A stretch of DNA of 64,000 nucleotides from Bradyrhizobium ottawaense (GTDB lineage: Bacteria; Pseudomonadota; Alphaproteobacteria; Rhizobiales; Xanthobacteraceae): contig NZ_CP029425.2 in assembly GCF_002278135.3 (NCBI RefSeq), positions 8,284,001 to 8,348,000 of the forward strand, read 5' to 3'. The translations under genes and the position numbers were made by a program. A model generated the notes under the pieces. The model saw only the letters and a program-made list of their open reading frames with translations, did no database searches and had not been told where the DNA came from. Below are positions 1 through 8,102 of the stretch, one piece after another (position 1 is the stretch's first letter; each line of letters begins with the position of its first letter).

Positions 1-485
1 TGCAACGCAATAACCCCCTCGGTGACTGCGCTGCGAAATTCGTCGGGATCGATGGATCGGATGGCATCCACGGTCCCGGTCTGCCAGACGACCAAAGTAG
101 GCGTTTTTGCTTCCATCAGCTTAACGAAGGTCGAGGCGGCCTCCTCCGCCGTTCGCTTGCTCTGTATTTCTACGGAGACGTGCACCGCTTCCGACGGCGG
201 CAGCTTTTCCTTCAGAACCGCTTCCATGCGCGCCGGATAGGAGCTGCCCTCCGAGGACGGAATCGTGGTCGAGCGGCTGCCGATGACCAGGATTTCGAGC
301 GGCTTGCCGGCCTTGATGGCCTCGGCGACCTTGGGAAGCTGGCTTTCGCTGGTAAGCAGATAGGACGGCAATTCGCACGCCGCGGGCGCGGTGGCAGCGC
401 CAGGCGCAGCATCGCCCGCCCGCGCCACAGGCGCGGCGAGGCTACCGCATAGCAGGACCAGGCTCAGGAGAACCTTCGCCTTCAT
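1..485 (-). CDS. SGNH/GDSL-like secreted protein (3' end beyond window)
   Basis: An open frame runs from an ATG at 485 off the left edge, giving about 161 residues of an incomplete protein. It starts with a signal peptide (MKAKVLLSLVLLCGSLAAP... with an ARA|G-like cleavage site near residue 23). It then carries a segment 'EILVIGSRSTTIPSSEGSSYP', which resembles block I of SGNH hydrolases with Gly-Ser in place of Gly-Asp-Ser. A later stretch 'PTLVVWQTGTVDAI' looks like the Gly/Asn block III region. The ATG overlaps the opgC stop in an ATGA arrangement, so the two are translationally coupled. Family knowledge: SGNH-like periplasmic proteins are often linked to acyltransferases of the OpgC/acyltransferase-3 kind, so a role in substituting or trimming periplasmic glucans is plausible. 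The function is inferred; the C-terminal catalytic Asp-His lies outside the window. Confidence 0.75.
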   Translation of the reverse strand, partial: MKAKVLLSLVLLCGSLAAPVARAGDAAPGAATAPAACELPSYLLTSESQLPKVAEAIKAGKPLEILVIGSRSTTIPSSEGSSYPARMEAVLKEKLPPSEAVHVSVEIQSKRTAEEAASTFVKLMEAKTPTLVVWQTGTVDAIRSIDPDEFRSAVTEGVIAL

Positions 486-1735
486 CAGCCCCCTCCCGCC
501 AGATCGGCGTTGCCGACGGCGTTTTTGGTTTTCGCACCGCTCTTGTCAGCCACGCGCTTGTACCACGAAATCACCCAGGCCACGCCCCACATGATCAGGA
601 CCCCGGAGAGACTAATCAGCGCATGCATGGCTGCCCCGCCGGAGACTTCGGCGAGAATGAAATGCCCGGCGAAGGCCAGGAAGACACCGAGGCAGAAGAT
701 CTCGAGAGAATGCTGGCCACATAGAATCAATGGTCGCAGCCAGCGCGATTTCAAGCCCGGCCAATCCCGGGGTAGGAAGCGCACGGTGAGCGCGGCCAGC
801 GCCAGGAAATGCGTGAAGCGCAGCACGTCGAGATCGGTCTTGTCGATCGGATACATCCACTGCTCGACCCGCTTCGGCATGAATTGGGAGAGCTGCGGCA
901 CGTACCAGGTCAGCGTCACGTAGAACGCCGCGGCGAGATAGGCGATCGAGATCCACATCGTCACCGGCGAAGCCAGGATACGCGACATCCGTCGCGCACC
1001 TCCGAGCGCGCACCATGCACCGAAGACGAACAGCAATTGCCAGGCGAAGGGATTGAAGGCCCAGAAGCCGTTAGGATAGGCCGACAGGTAAAGATCGTAT
1101 TCCCAGGTGACCGCGTAGAGCGCGACCGAGAGGCCGAGCGTGACGTCGGGACGCCATTTCATCGACCACAGGATCAGCGGCAGTGCCAGCATCAGCACGA
1201 TGTAGAGCGGCAGCACGTCCATGTTGACGGGACGGAAGCGCAGCAGCAGCGCCTGCACGATGGTGACGTCGGGCTGCTTGAGGAAATCCATGATCCCCAT
1301 CTCTTCGGTGTAGAGCGGGTTCTCGAACCTGGTCGCGACGTAGGAGATTTCGGCGAGGAAGATCGTGAACAGGAAGACGTGGGCGACGTAGATCTGCCAG
1401 ACCCGGCGCAGGATGCGCGCGGTGGCGATGACGACGCCGCTCTCCAGCATCGCCCTTCCGTAGACGAAGGCGGCGGTGTAGCCGGAGATGAAGATGAAGA
1501 TCTCGGTGGCGTCGCTGAAGCCGTAATTGCGGATCGTGAACCAGGTCAGCAGACTCGGCGGCAGATGGTCGATGAAGATCAGCCACAGCGCCAGCCCGCG
1601 GAACAGGTCGAGCCGGAGCTCGCGCTCGCCGATGGCGGGCAGCGTGATGGCCGGCGCCCTCGCGCGCGGCTTCGCCCCCGCGGGCTTGGCGGTTCCCGCG
1701 ATCGTCGATCCCGTCACTTGGTCGGCAATGGTCAT
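485..1735 (-). CDS. opgC: OpgC-type succinyltransferase for periplasmic glucans
   Basis: This 416-residue integral membrane protein belongs to the OpgC/acyltransferase-3-like family, which transfers succinyl groups onto osmoregulated periplasmic (cyclic beta-) glucans at the inner membrane. After a Pro/Ala-rich cytoplasmic tail of about 35 residues, the sequence shows the family hallmark 'ELRLDLFRGLALWLIFIDH' followed by 'SDATEIFIFISGY', then about ten hydrophobic segments. Length is normal for OpgC. The ATG at 1735 has no competing upstream start. The stop overlaps the start of the downstream SGNH-like gene by four bases, which indicates an operon. The assignment to OpgC is firm at family level; the substituent (succinyl or another acyl) is inferred from the family. 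Confidence 0.92.
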   Translation of the reverse strand: MTIADQVTGSTIAGTAKPAGAKPRARAPAITLPAIGERELRLDLFRGLALWLIFIDHLPPSLLTWFTIRNYGFSDATEIFIFISGYTAAFVYGRAMLESGVVIATARILRRVWQIYVAHVFLFTIFLAEISYVATRFENPLYTEEMGIMDFLKQPDVTIVQALLLRFRPVNMDVLPLYIVLMLALPLILWSMKWRPDVTLGLSVALYAVTWEYDLYLSAYPNGFWAFNPFAWQLLFVFGAWCALGGARRMSRILASPVTMWISIAYLAAAFYVTLTWYVPQLSQFMPKRVEQWMYPIDKTDLDVLRFTHFLALAALTVRFLPRDWPGLKSRWLRPLILCGQHSLEIFCLGVFLAFAGHFILAEVSGGAAMHALISLSGVLIMWGVAWVISWYKRVADKSGAKTKNAVGNADLAGGG

Positions 1736-1914
1736 CGGGGCTTAAAAACCCTTGCGCAAATCGCGACGTCGAGAAGTGTACCGGCCCGGACGTCGTCTCG
1801 CAAAGCGGCCGGATCACGTCCGGGTGTCATTCCCCTCGAATTCTGGCGGGACGATGTCGCCAAAGCCGCCTCCGGCGTTTGGTTCCAGCGCCGGATTTCG
1901 GTATGATAGCAACC

Positions 1915-2307
1915 ATGTACCGCGCCGTGACCCGCCAGATCGAAGTGACCGTCGAGCCGAACTTTGTTCCGGAGCAGTCGTCGGCCGACCGCTCCCGCTA
2001 CTTCTGGTCCTACACCATCGTCATCGTCAATTCGGGCGAGGAGACCGTGCAGCTCAAGACGCGGCACTGGATCATCACCGATGCCTCCGGCCGCCAGCAG
2101 GAGGTCAAGGGCGAGGGCGTGGTTGGCGAGCAGCCGATCCTGGCCCCCGGCGAGCGCTTCGAATACACCTCCGGCGTCCCGCTTTCGACCGCCTCCGGCT
2201 TCATGACCGGCCGCTACCAGATGGTCACCGAAAGCGGCGAGCGCTTCGAGATCGACGTTCCCGCGTTTTCGCTTGATAGTCCCGACAACAAGCGGGTGTT
2301 GAATTAG
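1915..2307 (+). CDS. apaG: ApaG family protein
   Basis: This is a 130-residue ApaG protein, a small fibronectin-III-like beta-sandwich. The start is the ATG before 'YRAVTRQIEVTVEP', which matches the usual N-terminus of the family; the frame is open for another 12 residues upstream but those look non-family. Typical blocks are 'YTIVIVNSGEETVQLKTRHWIITDASG' and 'PGERFEYTSGVPLSTASGFMTGRYQM', the latter carrying the glycine-rich GxGxG-like turn region. ApaG has been linked genetically to Co2+/Mg2+ handling and nucleotide metabolism, but its biochemical role remains unclear. It is monocistronic here and points away from opgC. Confidence 0.95.
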   Translation: MYRAVTRQIEVTVEPNFVPEQSSADRSRYFWSYTIVIVNSGEETVQLKTRHWIITDASGRQQEVKGEGVVGEQPILAPGERFEYTSGVPLSTASGFMTGRYQMVTESGERFEIDVPAFSLDSPDNKRVLN

Positions 2308-2312
2308 GGCCT

Positions 2313-2474
2313 CGCTCGTGTCCCGGACGCGCCGCAACGCGAAGCGTTGCTGCGCAGAGCCGGGACCCAGGGGCGGCCCGGCACGCGGCGAGATGGGCCC
2401 CGGCTCTGCAGCGCACCGCACCGGACGATGCTTCGCATCACCGGGAGCGCTGCGCTGCGTCCGGGGCACGAGAG
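2313..2474. repeat. dispersed inverted repeat, 'gtcccggacgc' family
   Basis: The ends are complementary: a GTGTCCCGGACGC-like arm at the left and GCGTCCGGGGCACGAG at the right. Inner segments read 'gcagagccgggaccca' and 'ccggctctgc'. Related copies occur in this window at 24399-24517 and 45446-45590. It lies just after the apaG stop and may form a transcription-ending structure. It has no credible coding content. Confidence 0.7.
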
Positions 2475-2542
2475 CAGAGTGTGGCGCACGCATTCTCCAC
2501 GTCGTCGTTGCGATGCTCCAATGCAGATCCCAGCGGCAGTGC

Positions 2543-2614
2543 CGTAGGGTGGGCAAAGGCGCTTAAGCGCCGTGCCCACGATCTCCATCGATAAGCAACA
2601 AAGACGTGGGCACG
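2543..2614. repeat. dispersed inverted repeat, 'gtagggtgggcaaa' family
   Basis: Starts with cgtagggtgggcaaaggcgc, followed by gcgccgtgcccacg, and is followed by a further gtgggcac arm. It belongs to the same family as 3313-3408 and 33841-33933 and is related to 31449-31565. The right end is degenerate compared with the 3313 copy, suggesting it was interrupted by the longer element that follows. Confidence 0.6.
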
Positions 2615-3250
2615 AACGAGATTGAGCTTGTGGCAGGCAGCTCGGCTTGCAGACACGCCTTCGCGGCCTCGCGGCTCAATTCGCCCGAGCTTTGCTTCAT
2701 CGCTCACCCTCATTAGCCAAGAGGGCGCAGGGAAGACCGGGTGCCGGCTCGCACCCGCGGTCCGCTGCGCGAAATGCACGCGCAAGAAGAACCGCACAGC
2801 AGCATACAGGTGGTGCCGAACACTCGGCCTTCCCTGCGCAGTGGCTGGACGGCTTATGCCGTGATCTCCCGGGAGCCGACCATTCCTTCTGGCCTCCCTC
2901 GCCCCGCGAATTGGATGATGCAGTCTGCCCGGTTGGGCTCGCTCGCACCTTCGCAAGACTTGACCGTGGCAACGACGGCCAGGACCACACGGTTTTGCCG
3001 TACGCACGGCCCGCCATTTCGCCGCAGTTTTTCCTGGCCCCGTCGACGAAGCCGGAAACTTACAGACGAGACGAAGCCTAGCAGCGCCGTCGTCTGCACG
3101 AAGCCTCGGACTCACAGGGACTACCCGCCCTGCCCGCACCTCTCGTGCCGACGCTGCCGCGTCCACCGCAAGCCCGGCTCGCGATGCGTGACGACACATG
3201 ATCGCCCCTCTTGGTGAGCCGGGATGCGCAATTCATACGCCGAAACCGAA
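2615..3250. repeat. long intergenic repeat-like element, probably non-coding
   Basis: Between two copies of the 'gtagggtgggcaaa' repeat lies about 0.6 kb in which several frames are open on both strands, up to 253 codons. None of these looks like a real protein: composition is Arg/Cys/Ser-rich, there is no ribosome binding site, and no known domain is visible. Frames include a phrase 'GAGKTGCRLAPAVRC' that I recall from many short 'hypothetical proteins' scattered through Bradyrhizobium and related genomes. I therefore read it as a multicopy repeat that gene finders over-call. The copy number could not be tested here. Confidence 0.5.
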
Positions 3251-3312
3251 TTTCGGCAAAGTGGAATATTTTCGGCGACGAGGATTGACAGAGGGCGACA
3301 CACGCGCGGTGC

Positions 3313-3408
3313 CGTAGGGTGGGCAAAGGCGCGCTCTTGCGCGACGTGCCCACGAATTCTCCCAGTCACACGCAGATCGTGGGCACGCTTCGCTTTGCCC
3401 ACCCTACG
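3313..3408. repeat. dispersed inverted repeat, 'gtagggtgggcaaa' family
   Basis: The complete copy begins cgtagggtgggcaaagg and ends ctttgcccaccctacg, so the 96 bp can fold into one long hairpin with an inner gtgcccacga / tcgtgggcac pair. It sits just beyond the hslO stop and could terminate hslO transcripts. Confidence 0.75.
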
Positions 3409-3439
3409 AAGCTACGAGAGCTCGCCAAGCGCCTGCGAA

Positions 3440-4447
3440 TTACGCGTCCTCCACGCCGGCCTCGTCCGGCGTGAAATCGTACACCGACGAGCAGAACTCG
3501 CAGGTGACGACGACCTTGTCGTCCTTCACCATCGCGGCGCGATCGTCGGGCGAAAAGCTCTTCAGCATCGAGGCGACCGCATGGCGCGAGCAGGAGCATT
3601 GCGCCTTGAGCACCATCGGATTGAACACGCGCACGCCGCGCTCGTGGAACAGGCGGAACAGCAGCCGCTCGCCGGAGAGCTCGGGATCGATCAGCTCGAC
3701 GTCCTCGACGGTCTCGATCAGCGAACGCGCCTCGACCCAGGCATCGTCTTCGGCAACGCTGTGCACCTCGACGCCATCGGGGGCATCGCCGGGATGCAGA
3801 TCGGCCTGCCGCGCGCGCTCGGGCGCCTTCGGCAGAAATTGCATCAGCATGCCGCCGGCGCGCCAGCGATGCTTGCCGCCGTCGTTCGAACGCCACTCCT
3901 CGCCGACCGCGAGGCGCACGCGCGTCGGGATCTGCTCGGAGCGCAGGAAATATTCGTGAGCGGCGTCTTCCAGGCTGCCGCCGTCGAGCGCGACCAGGCC
4001 CTGGTAGCGGCTCATGTCGGGGCCCTGGTCGATGGTCATGGCGAGATGACCGCGGCCGAGCAGCGTGCCGGAATCCCTGGTATCGCCGAGACGCGCGGCA
4101 TCGAAGCGCGCATAGGCCCGCAGGCGATCCGGCGCCATGTAGTCGACGACCAGGAACGACACCGGGCCGTCGGTCTGGGCCTGCAGGATGAAGCGGCCCT
4201 CGAATTTCAGCGCGGTGCCGAGCAGCGTCGTCAGCACGATGGCCTCGCCGAGCAGCTTGCCGACCGGCGCCGGATAATCGTGCTTGGTCAGGATCTCGTC
4301 GAGCGCCGGGCCAAGCCGCACTAGGCGCCCGCGCACGTCGAGCGCGTCGACCTCGTAGGGCAACACGGCGTCATCGATCGGAACCGCTGATGGCGCGCGA
4401 ACCGGGCCTTCGGGGCCGGCTTTCATCTCAGGGGATTGGGAAACCAT
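3440..4447 (-). CDS. hslO: Redox-regulated chaperone Hsp33
   Basis: This 335-residue protein is the redox-activated holdase Hsp33, which protects cytoplasmic proteins from oxidative unfolding. The C-terminal zinc switch is complete: a CSC pair at residues 284/286 and CEFC at 316/319, giving the CxC-X29-CxxC spacing of the family. The N-terminal domain begins after a Pro/Ala-rich extension of about 25 residues and shows the 'GRLVRLGPALDEIL' and 'LGEAIVLTTLLGTALKFEGRF' blocks. It lies downstream of argD-argF on the same strand, an arrangement common in related bacteria. A 315 bp gap containing a dispersed inverted repeat separates it from argF, so transcription from an own promoter is possible. 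Confidence 0.96.
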   Translation of the reverse strand: MVSQSPEMKAGPEGPVRAPSAVPIDDAVLPYEVDALDVRGRLVRLGPALDEILTKHDYPAPVGKLLGEAIVLTTLLGTALKFEGRFILQAQTDGPVSFLVVDYMAPDRLRAYARFDAARLGDTRDSGTLLGRGHLAMTIDQGPDMSRYQGLVALDGGSLEDAAHEYFLRSEQIPTRVRLAVGEEWRSNDGGKHRWRAGGMLMQFLPKAPERARQADLHPGDAPDGVEVHSVAEDDAWVEARSLIETVEDVELIDPELSGERLLFRLFHERGVRVFNPMVLKAQCSCSRHAVASMLKSFSPDDRAAMVKDDKVVVTCEFCSSVYDFTPDEAGVEDA

Positions 4448-4544
4448 GGGGCGTTATCTGGGGTCGGAGGGCGGAAATGGAAGGGGGCGGCGGCGGTGGT
4501 ATGTTCCGGATACAAGTCGAACTGAACGAAGCAACCTCAAACTC

Positions 4545-4728
4545 GGTGTCGTCCCGGGGCGCGCGAAGCGCGAGCCCGGGATCCATAACCACAGGATGAC
4601 GTGATGGCGCGAGCTGACAACTCCGAGTCCTCGCCAAACTCAGTCCTGTGGCTATGGGTCCCGGATCGGCGCTCCGTTCTGGACAACGCTACGCGTTGCC
4701 AGAAGCTGCGCTTGTCCGGGACGACACC
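4545..4728. repeat. dispersed inverted repeat, 'ggtgtcgtcccgg' family
   Basis: Starts GGTGTCGTCCCGG and ends CCGGGACGACACC. Inside are 'gggatccataaccacagg' and its partner 'cctgtggctatgggtccc'. It fills most of the 4448-4761 gap between argF and hslO; nothing else is visible in that gap. Sister copies: 7932-8058, 21589-21753, 22728-22916, 30419-30555. Confidence 0.8.
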
Positions 4729-4761
4729 GTATGTGAGGTGATCGCCGGGCCTCCAGCGAAG

Positions 4762-5697
4762 CTACTTCACCGCGTCAAAACACCAGGCCAGAATGCCCTT
4801 CTGCGCATGCAGGCGGTTTTCGGCCTCGTCGAACACGACCGATTGCGGACCGTCGATCACTTCATCCGTGACCTCCTCGCCGCGATGGGCGGGCAGGCAG
4901 TGCATGAACAGCGCGTCGGGCTTGGCCAGCGACATCAGCTTGCCGTTGACCTGATAGGGCTTCAGCACGTTGTGGCGGTGCTCGCCTTCCTTGTCGCCCA
5001 TCGACACCCAGGTGTCGGTGACGACGCAGTCGGCGCCGCGCACGGCGGCTTCCGGATCGGTGCCGAGCATGATCGGCGCGCCGGTCGCCTTGATGAAGTC
5101 GCGCATCGCCTTTTTCGGCGCGAGCTCCGGCGGCGTTGCGACATTGAGCTGGAACTTGAAGCGCTCGGCGGCGTGAGCCCAGGACGCCAGCACGTTGTTG
5201 TCGTCGCCGGTCCAGGCCACCGTCTTGCCCTCGATCGGGCCGCGATGCTCCTCATAGGTCATGAGGTCGGCCATCACCTGGCAGGGATGCGAGCGCCGCG
5301 TCAGGCCGTTGATGACCGGCACGGTGGCGTTGGCCGCGAGCTCCAGCAGCGCATCGTGGTTGAGGATGCGGATCATGATGGCGTCGACATAGCGCGACAG
5401 CACGCGCGCGGTGTCGGCGATGGTCTCGCCGCGGCCGAGCTGCATCTCGGCACCGGTGAGCATGATGGGCTCGCCGCCGAGCTGACGCATCGCGACGTCG
5501 AACGACACGCGTGTCCGGGTCGACGGGCGCTCGAAGATCATCGCCAGCGTCTTGCCTTCGAGCGGCCTGACCGGCTGCTGCGCCTTCTGCTTCGCCTTCA
5601 TCGCGGACGAAGCTGCAAGCATGCGCTTGAGCTCCGACAGCGGCAGCTCGTTGATATCGAGGAAGTGCTTTGGAGTTTTATTGGGGGACTTGCTCAT
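4762..5697 (-). CDS. argF: Ornithine carbamoyltransferase
   Basis: This 311-residue enzyme converts ornithine and carbamoyl phosphate to citrulline in arginine biosynthesis. The carbamoyl-phosphate loop STRTR is at residues 59-63, HPCQ at 137-140 and the ornithine-site HCLP at 266-269. Length is typical for anabolic OTCases. The ATG overlaps the argD stop as ATGA, so it is coupled to argD and the two steps are co-expressed. Confidence 0.98.
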   Translation of the reverse strand: MSKSPNKTPKHFLDINELPLSELKRMLAASSAMKAKQKAQQPVRPLEGKTLAMIFERPSTRTRVSFDVAMRQLGGEPIMLTGAEMQLGRGETIADTARVLSRYVDAIMIRILNHDALLELAANATVPVINGLTRRSHPCQVMADLMTYEEHRGPIEGKTVAWTGDDNNVLASWAHAAERFKFQLNVATPPELAPKKAMRDFIKATGAPIMLGTDPEAAVRGADCVVTDTWVSMGDKEGEHRHNVLKPYQVNGKLMSLAKPDALFMHCLPAHRGEEVTDEVIDGPQSVVFDEAENRLHAQKGILAWCFDAVK

Positions 5698-6905
5698 CAG
5701 CTTGCCGCCCGCTTGGTCTGGCTGGACGAGATTGCGGCGCAGGCGCGCTCGAGCCGCCCGACGCTGTCCTCGATCTCGGCTTCGGTCACGATCAGCGGCG
5801 GCAGGAAACGCACGACATTGTCGCCGGCCCCGACAGTGAGCAGCTTTTCGTGACGCAGGGCCGCGACCAGATCGCCGGAGGGCACCACGGCCTTGATGCC
5901 GATCAGGAGGCCTTCGCCGCGCACTTCGCTGACGACATCGGGATGACGGTCGATCACGGAGGCAAGCTTCTGCTTCAGCAGCAGCGACATTCTCTGCACG
6001 TGGTCGAAGAAGCCGGGCTTGAGCATGACGTCGAGCACCGCGTTGGCCGCGGAGATCGCCAGCGGATTGCCGCCGAAGGTCGAGCCGTGCGAGCCGGGCC
6101 CCATGCCGGCGGCCGCATCCGCGGTCGCCAGCACCGCGCCGATCGGGAAGCCGCCGCCAAGCGCCTTCGCCAGCGACATCACGTCCGGCGTGACGCCGGT
6201 GCGCCGATACGCGAACAGATCACCACTGCGGCCCATGCCGGTCTGCACCTCGTCGAAGGCGAGCAGCAGGCCCTTCTCGTCGCAGAGCTGGCGCAACGCC
6301 TTGAGGAAGGTCGGCGTTGCCGAACGCACGCCGCCCTCGCCCTGGATCGGCTCGATCAGGATGCCCGCGGTGTGCGGGCCGATCGCCTTCTTGACGGCCT
6401 CGATATCGCCATGCGGCACCTGGTCGAAGCCATCCATGGGCGGGCCAAAGCCTTCGAGATATTTTGCAGATCCGGTCGCGGCGAGCGTCGCCAGCGTACG
6501 GCCGTGAAAGGCGCCTTCGAAGGTGATGATGCGATAACGTTCCGGATGTCCCTTGGAGAAGTGATGATGGCGGACCAGCTTGATCACACCCTCCAGCGCT
6601 TCGGCGCCCGAATTGCAGAAGAACACGAAGTCGGCAAAGCTCTCGTTGCAGAGCCGGTTGGCGAGCTTCTCGCCATCCGGGCTCTGGAACAGGTTCGACA
6701 TGTGCCAGAGCTTCGTCGCCTGCTCCTGCAGCGCCTTGATCAGATGCGGGTGGCAATGGCCGAGCGCATTCACAGCCACGCCCGAGGTGAAATCGAGATA
6801 GCGATCGCCATTGGTCGCGATCAGCCAGCAGCCTTCGCCGCGCTCGAAGCCGAGGTCGGCTCTGGCGAAAACGGGGAGCAAATGCGGCGCTGCGCTGTTA
6901 GTCAT
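5697..6905 (-). CDS. argD: Acetylornithine aminotransferase
   Basis: A 402-residue class-III PLP-dependent aminotransferase that makes N-acetylornithine from the semialdehyde in arginine synthesis. The cofactor lysine is K247 in '[13 protein letters not shown]', with the conserved D218 in 'AFDEVQTG', the '[14 protein letters not shown]' phosphate-binding block and 'HGRT'. The start at 6905 ([13 protein letters not shown]) gives the family's normal N-terminus; the frame remains open to 7004 but the extra 33 residues are unlike the family. First gene of the argD-argF(-hslO) unit; its leader contains a strong hairpin (6981-7005). Confidence 0.97.
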   Translation of the reverse strand: MTNSAAPHLLPVFARADLGFERGEGCWLIATNGDRYLDFTSGVAVNALGHCHPHLIKALQEQATKLWHMSNLFQSPDGEKLANRLCNESFADFVFFCNSGAEALEGVIKLVRHHHFSKGHPERYRIITFEGAFHGRTLATLAATGSAKYLEGFGPPMDGFDQVPHGDIEAVKKAIGPHTAGILIEPIQGEGGVRSATPTFLKALRQLCDEKGLLLAFDEVQTGMGRSGDLFAYRRTGVTPDVMSLAKALGGGFPIGAVLATADAAAGMGPGSHGSTFGGNPLAISAANAVLDVMLKPGFFDHVQRMSLLLKQKLASVIDRHPDVVSEVRGEGLLIGIKAVVPSGDLVAALRHEKLLTVGAGDNVVRFLPPLIVTEAEIEDSVGRLERACAAISSSQTKRAAS

Positions 6906-6980
6906 GATGTCACTTGAATGTTGCGGACGGTGTGACGCGTGCATTGCGCAACGCACCATCGACCGGCCCGGAAAACGAAA

Positions 6981-7005
6981 CGTGCCGCCTTTTAAGGGCG
7001 GCACG
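6981..7005 (-). promoter_or_regulatory. hairpin followed by T-rich run in the argD leader
   Basis: A 9-10 bp perfect GC-rich stem (CGTGCCGCC with GGCGGCACG) encloses a TTAA-containing loop. Read towards argD it is followed by GTTTCGTTTTCC. That is the shape of an intrinsic terminator placed about 75 nt before the argD ATG. It could be an attenuator or the terminator of an antisense transcript; the sequence alone does not decide. Confidence 0.5.
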
Positions 7006-7068
7006 CGCGACTATCTTATGCCTGGCAAGACGGGTGTCAATGCCGCCCGGAAAGCCTCGGGAAACGCT

Positions 7069-7281
7069 GAATCCGTAGTCTTGCGGTGCCGATTTTGCGG
7101 GTTTTCACCACGGAACATGTGGAAGCGAGTCGGCGGACTCTTGCGCGGGAGTCACGCCATATTGTAGCGTTTGGATTGTCAGATACGACATCTCGTGCAG
7201 CGGTTCTGATCCCAAGAGTCCTCTTGTACCGGCGTAAACGTTCGGGCGTCAGTCACGCGCCCGGCGAGCCTTAAGGGATTC
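7069..7281 (+). promoter_or_regulatory. gcrA upstream region with six GANTC (CcrM) sites
   Basis: GANTC occurs at 7069 (GAATC), 7127 (GAGTC), 7136 (GACTC), 7149 (GAGTC), 7216 (GAGTC) and 7277 (GATTC). About one would be expected by chance in 213 bp. The 6906-7360 gap holds no gene, and the cluster lies before gcrA. In alphaproteobacteria GcrA acts at promoters carrying methylated GANTC, so autoregulation is an obvious possibility. Confidence 0.55.
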
Positions 7282-7360
7282 TGACGGCACGGGTTTTTGA
7301 AGGCTTAGGCAATCGCTGCGAGGCCCCAGGATGGCGGCGCGTAGCGAGGGAAAGGGTGCA

Positions 7361-7873
7361 ATGACGGTTTTGACCTGGTCCGACGATCGCGTCGAGCAGC
7401 TGAAAAAGCTCTGGGAGGCCGGACTTTCGGCCAGCCAGATCGCAGCTGAACTCGGCAATGTGACCCGCAATGCCGTGATCGGCAAAGTGCACAGGCTCGG
7501 TCTGTCCGGCCGTGCCAAGAGCCCTTCATCGGCAGCGCCCCGGCCGCGCAAGGCGCGTCCCGCGCAGCACATGATGCGGGTGACCCGCCCCATTGCGCGC
7601 GGCAACACCGCGCTGGCGCAGGCCTTCGAGGTCGAGGTGGAGGCCGAACCGGTCACCTACGACAACGTGGTGCCGATGAGCCAGCGGCTGTCGCTGCTCG
7701 AGCTGAACGAGGCCACCTGCCATTGGCCGGTCGGCGATCCCTCCAGCCCCGATTTCTTCTTCTGCGGCGGCAGGGCGCTGTCCGGCCTGCCCTACTGCGC
7801 CCAGCACTCGCGCGTCGCGTATCAGCCGGCGGCGGATCGCCGGCGTGCCCCGGCAAAGCCGGGTCCGCGGTGA
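7361..7873 (+). CDS. gcrA: Cell cycle regulator GcrA
   Basis: A 170-residue GcrA protein, a sigma70-associated activator that works with CcrM methylation to drive cell-cycle genes in alphaproteobacteria. The N-terminal helix-turn-helix is evident: 'WSDDRVEQLKKLWEAGLSASQIAAELG' followed by 'TRNAVIGKVHRLGLSGR'. The C-terminal sigma-binding part contains 'LLELNEATCHWPVGDP' and 'FCGGRALSGLPYCAQHSRVAYQP', with the conserved Cys residues. The start at 7361 follows GGGAAAGGGTGCA and fits the family; an in-frame start at 7331 would add ten unconserved residues. Confidence 0.96.
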   Translation: MTVLTWSDDRVEQLKKLWEAGLSASQIAAELGNVTRNAVIGKVHRLGLSGRAKSPSSAAPRPRKARPAQHMMRVTRPIARGNTALAQAFEVEVEAEPVTYDNVVPMSQRLSLLELNEATCHWPVGDPSSPDFFFCGGRALSGLPYCAQHSRVAYQPAADRRRAPAKPGPR

Positions 7874-7931
7874 GTGGATTTAGCTGATCGCAAAGACGGC
7901 AGCCGTCACACGACGGCGCCTCAACCAACTC

Positions 7932-8058
7932 GGTGTCATCCCCGCGAACGCGGGGATCCATAACCATAGGGCGCTGTTGTTGCGCGAGATGGTCACTCCG
8001 AGTCTTCGCCAAACCACTGCCTGTGGTTATGGGTCCATGCTTTCGCAGGGACGACACC
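7932..8058. repeat. dispersed inverted repeat, 'ggtgtcatccc' family
   Basis: GGTGTCATCCCCGCG at the left and TCGCAGGGACGACACC at the right, with ccataaccata and ctgtggttatgg inside. It sits between the convergent gcrA and phoB genes and can serve as a bidirectional terminator. Confidence 0.75.
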
Positions 8059-8102
8059 GGAGAATGTGGCGGCAGCCCACCAAACCCCAACGCCTGCAAA
8101 CC

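Noticed and set aside
809..1906. 365-codon plus-strand frame opposite opgC
   Set aside because: Asp/Glu/Arg/His-rich shadow of opgC on the opposite strand, no RBS, no family; many similar antisense frames here (for example 12242-13489, 14868-16208, 22916-24139, 27918-29363) are due to high GC at third positions.
2318..3217. several frames of 80-158 codons
   Set aside because: They lie in repeat sequence; composition is unlike protein and frames overlap on both strands.
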